Made by a program: the position numbers and the translations under genes. A stretch of DNA of 64,000 nt from Loxodes magnus (taxonomy: Eukaryota; Ciliophora; Karyorelictea; Loxodida; Loxodidae), in the NCBI GenBank assembly GCA_946699065.1, contig CAMPDV010000005.1, positions 1,612,001-1,676,000 of the forward strand, given 5' to 3'. Shown here piece after piece: positions 61,901 through 64,000 of the stretch (position 1 is the first letter of the stretch; each line of letters opens with the position of its first letter). The notes under the pieces were generated by a model that saw nothing but the letters and a program-made list of their open reading frames with translations, was not told the origin of the DNA and made no database searches.

Positions 61901-62123
61901 ATATGTTTAAAAGGAGCTGAAGAATAAGAACTAAATGAAATCAAGTAGATTGAAACTAAGACTTCTAACTTGAACTAAAGAGTAATTATTTATACAGGCT
62001 GATGAAATAAAGAAAGATTTTGGAGATATGTAAATTACTATTGATTCGCTAGTTAAAAAAGTTAACCAAGCACAAATTTCAAGTAAACTCGAAGAAGAAA
62101 AGAAGCAAACTTCTTAAATTTGA
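52989..62123 (+). CDS. ITPR: IP3 receptor-like intracellular calcium-release channel
   Basis: About 3027 aa after three short introns, longer than animal IP3Rs (about 2700). Order: an N-terminal beta-trefoil (KYGCCITISKDDGYIYSEGF), MIR-type repeats (IRLRHISTGKYLALV), an RIH domain (FLTSVCICQDIG then VNQELIHNQIFNE), a long helical solenoid with further RIH/RIA-like parts, and a C-terminal six-helix channel. The pore reads CYSLIGCFLTIFDKGFKANG then GIGGYL, followed by S6 MMNIVQGIIIDAFAILRG and the zinc motif CFICGLDRE...HIQKEH that IP3Rs carry after S6. Its final tail is a coiled coil. The channel end is unmistakably IP3R-like. By eye the basic residues that contact IP3 in animal receptors are mostly replaced, so IP3 gating is doubtful. 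It probably sits in ER, alveolar or contractile-vacuole membranes (inference). It ends at UAA-Ile-UGA. Confidence 0.95.
55352..55367 (+). other. 16-nt intron in the IP3R-like gene
   Basis: GTAGGCTTTTATACAG. Removal joins LLIHIE to INELDQIIIFVKENPKQ and shifts to the frame of the next RIH segment. Confidence 0.88.
55625..55643 (+). other. 19-nt intron in the IP3R-like gene
   Basis: GTATGATTTATTATTATAG. Removal joins NENLSLE to LRAAFARILMNVYLDTDP in the RIH region. Confidence 0.9.
61879..61896 (+). other. possible 18-nt intron in the IP3R-like gene
   Basis: GTAATTTTTTTCCTTTAG has intron-like ends and a pyrimidine run, but it is a multiple of three and can also be translated (QFFSFR). cDNA would be needed to decide. 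Confidence 0.4.
61982..61997 (+). other. 16-nt intron near the 3' end of the IP3R-like gene
   Basis: GTAATTATTTATACAG. Removal joins TSNLNQR to ADEIKKDFGDMQITIDSL, the C-terminal coiled coil. Confidence 0.88.
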
Positions 62124-63958
62124 ATAATACAGCTTTCTTATTTTTTCTTATCTTTACTATATATTAATTAAGTCAAGATCATTAATAATAAACCAATTCT
62201 ATTTAATAAATCAAATTATCAGAAGCTTGAACTAAGTTAAAGTAATTTTTTTATAACTTTCCATAAAACTTAATTAAATAAGATTAAGTTCCAGCAAGGA
62301 TTCTAATTCACTTTAATTAGAGATACTTGCTTATTTAAATATTTATTCATTGTTACATATCAACTCAAATAGCTTCTTTATAGAAAAATTATCCCCATAC
62401 TAAAGAAAAGTTCTTTAAATATCTGTTTATCATATGAAAAAGAGTTAATTTCTTAGTTAGATATGAACTTTAGTGAACTTTAATTTAGATTTAAATATCT
62501 GCTTTAGAGATACCTACATCAATCAGCTTTTAATTTAATAAACTATAATTCTCTTTATAAGTTAGTTAGTTGATATAAAAGCAACTATAGCAAAACTAAT
62601 AACTATAACTAGTATATTTAATACTTTTACTAGCTGTTTTACATAGAAAATTACATTAGATTAATATTTTAATATTCCATAGAAATCTTTCTTTATAATT
62701 AGAACACTCTAATAAATCTCCATTTTTTATATTTTATTTCTTTGATTTAAATAATTATCAACATATATTAGTTTAAATCATATTTCCTCTTTCCATAATT
62801 CCCTTTGTATTTACTAGATAAATGCTATAATTCATTTATCAGTTGAATTATGATATGCCTATGAGTTATGCAGCTTACTAATTACGTAAAAGAGAAGCTA
62901 CTTTCTAATTGTTAACTAATTGCTTTATTCGAATACAGTGAATCTCTTTATTCAACTTAGACCCTTAAACTGCTTTATATAACTTTCTTTAATTTATGGT
63001 TTCTTATGCTTCTATTACTAATAGATTGATTTAGCAGACTAATTATACCTTTAAATAAGATTAATTAAAAGCATTTTAAGAAAAGTAATACTTGTAAACA
63101 GATAAGCAGCTAGTTAGCTAAGTATAAAGCCTCTTATGCATCTAACATTTTACATGCTTAACTTAACAATTATTAGTTATAATTATCAATTAAACTAAAA
63201 CTTTTAAATCCTATACTTATTAAATCCCTTTATGTAGTGCTCTTTGTTAAATGATAGAGTCTTAAGATGTGATATAACTTAGTATTAATTAGCAAGAAGC
63301 ATAGCAATTTAAAGGTACTACTTAATATTGCTAATGGTATAAAGGATAATCTCAACTATTAGCTTATTTACTATTTAACTTTTAGTTATTTCATTTAACT
63401 TTATTCGCTTATCTCTTCAATCTTTATTAGCTTCTTACTCTAAATTATCTGAAACATGTCTTGTATTTAAATACCTAAAATAAAGAAAGGCCTTCATAAT
63501 TTAAGCTAATGGTAACTAAAATAAGCAGAGGAATAATAATTATGATACTTTAAAAAGATTAAATCTAGCATTGAGTAATTGAGTAGCTTTAGTCAAAAGA
63601 GTACTCTAAAATAATTAAAACCATTACATTTGAAAATGCTTAAGTTTAATCTACATGATAGACTAACTATTGCTGTAAATATGCTAGCTGTTTAGTTTAA
63701 ACTTAGTTGTAATTAAATAAATTAAATAAAAGTATTTGCAAGTTATTTCCAACTTTATTTAATTTTGCTTCATAAGAGAATAGCAATAAGCTTAAAGGCA
63801 AAGGGCTTAAGGAATTAAAGAGAAATAATAATAGTAAAGAAGATACTAGAGTAGTAATATAGATTTAATAGATTGATTAGGATTTAAATAGTGACAATAT
63901 TCATATTCAAATATACTTTTGCTATTTAAATTAAATTGCAAATCGTTAGCTCAATAAT
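62124..63958. other. AT-rich intergenic DNA
   Basis: 1.8 kb between the IP3R-like gene and the start of a Rab-like gene, both +. No recognisable feature. Confidence 0.5.
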
Positions 63959-64000
63959 ATGGCAGATTCAAAGAGATTCAAATTAGTCCTAGCAGGGGAT
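63959..64000 (+). CDS. Rab-like small GTPase, first 14 codons only
   Basis: MADSKRFKLVLAGD runs to the window edge. KRFKLVLAGD is the first beta strand leading into the P-loop (GDxxVGKS/T) of Rab GTPases. The position of ATG after an AT-rich leader fits a gene start. The nucleotide-binding residues lie outside the window, so the assignment rests on one strand motif; other Ras-superfamily members remain possible. Confidence 0.7.
   Translation, partial: MADSKRFKLVLAGD

Noticed and set aside
25224..62123. A functional phosphoinositide-calcium gene cluster (PI4KB, IP3R-like, TRP, Rab)
   Set aside because: The genes are far apart, on both strands, with unrelated genes between them; co-location looks coincidental without expression data.
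1..64000. Mobile elements, CRISPR arrays, telomere repeats, rRNA and tRNA genes
   Set aside because: I found no transposase or reverse transcriptase motifs, no regularly spaced repeats, no telomeric tandem repeats and no RNA gene consensus; simple AT-rich repetition in the spacers is not evidence of any of these.

Overview
The window looks like somatic (macronuclear-type) DNA of a ciliate with a fully reassigned stop-codon set. Under the standard code only short broken frames appear. Reading UAA and UAG as Gln and internal UGA as Trp gives long proteins with recognisable families on both strands. Most genes (PNG1, PI4KB, the RBR ligase, the histidine kinase, both Mybs and others) end at a UGA. 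This matches the karyorelictid code (Loxodes-like; UGA = Trp or stop). Three gene ends look as if they use UAA, so a Condylostoma-like code with all three codons ambiguous is not excluded. The sequence is very AT-rich. Introns are minute: 11 frame-resolving cases of 16, 19 or 22 nt, all GT..AG. I saw no rRNA, tRNA, CRISPR array, transposase or telomere repeat.

Layout: a candidate multi-pass membrane protein (about 1.9-3.1 kb, +); a TRP-like cation channel (4.6-8.8, -); a CNNM/DUF21-CBS transporter (9.7-11.0, -); a peptide:N-glycanase with a C-terminal AZUL zinc domain (11.8-13.4, -); two tandem small secreted Cys-rich proteins (14.2-15.1, +); an isochorismatase-like hydrolase (15.8-16.4, +); a second CNNM (17.1-18.5, +); an R2R3 Myb (19.9-21.1, -); a Gln-rich zinc-finger coiled-coil protein (21.7-24.8, +); a type III beta phosphatidylinositol 4-kinase (25.2-27.4, +); a membrane RBR ubiquitin ligase (28.7-30.9, -); a RING-H2 ligase (33.2-34.1, +); an orphan (35.0-35.6, +); an ankyrin-repeat protein (35.9-37.0, -); a hybrid histidine kinase (38.7-41.4, -); a second R2R3 Myb (43.7-44.5, -); an ARID-JmjC demethylase-like protein (45.4-47.9, -); a charged orphan (49.8-52.5, +); a giant IP3-receptor-like channel (53.0-62.1, +); and the first 14 codons of a Rab-like GTPase (63959 to the window end, +).

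Genes are separated by 0.3-2.3 kb of AT-rich DNA in which I see no function. The genes are not an operon. By family, several belong to membrane/phosphoinositide/calcium biology (TRP, CNNM x2, PI4KB, IP3R-like, Rab) and several to ubiquitin/proteasome biology (PNG1-AZUL, RBR, RING-H2), but their proximity need not be functional. The most unusual items are the quantised intron lengths, the PNGase-AZUL fusion, the ARID plus KDM6-type JmjC architecture, and an IP3-receptor-like channel that lacks most canonical IP3-contact residues and the usual filter Asp.
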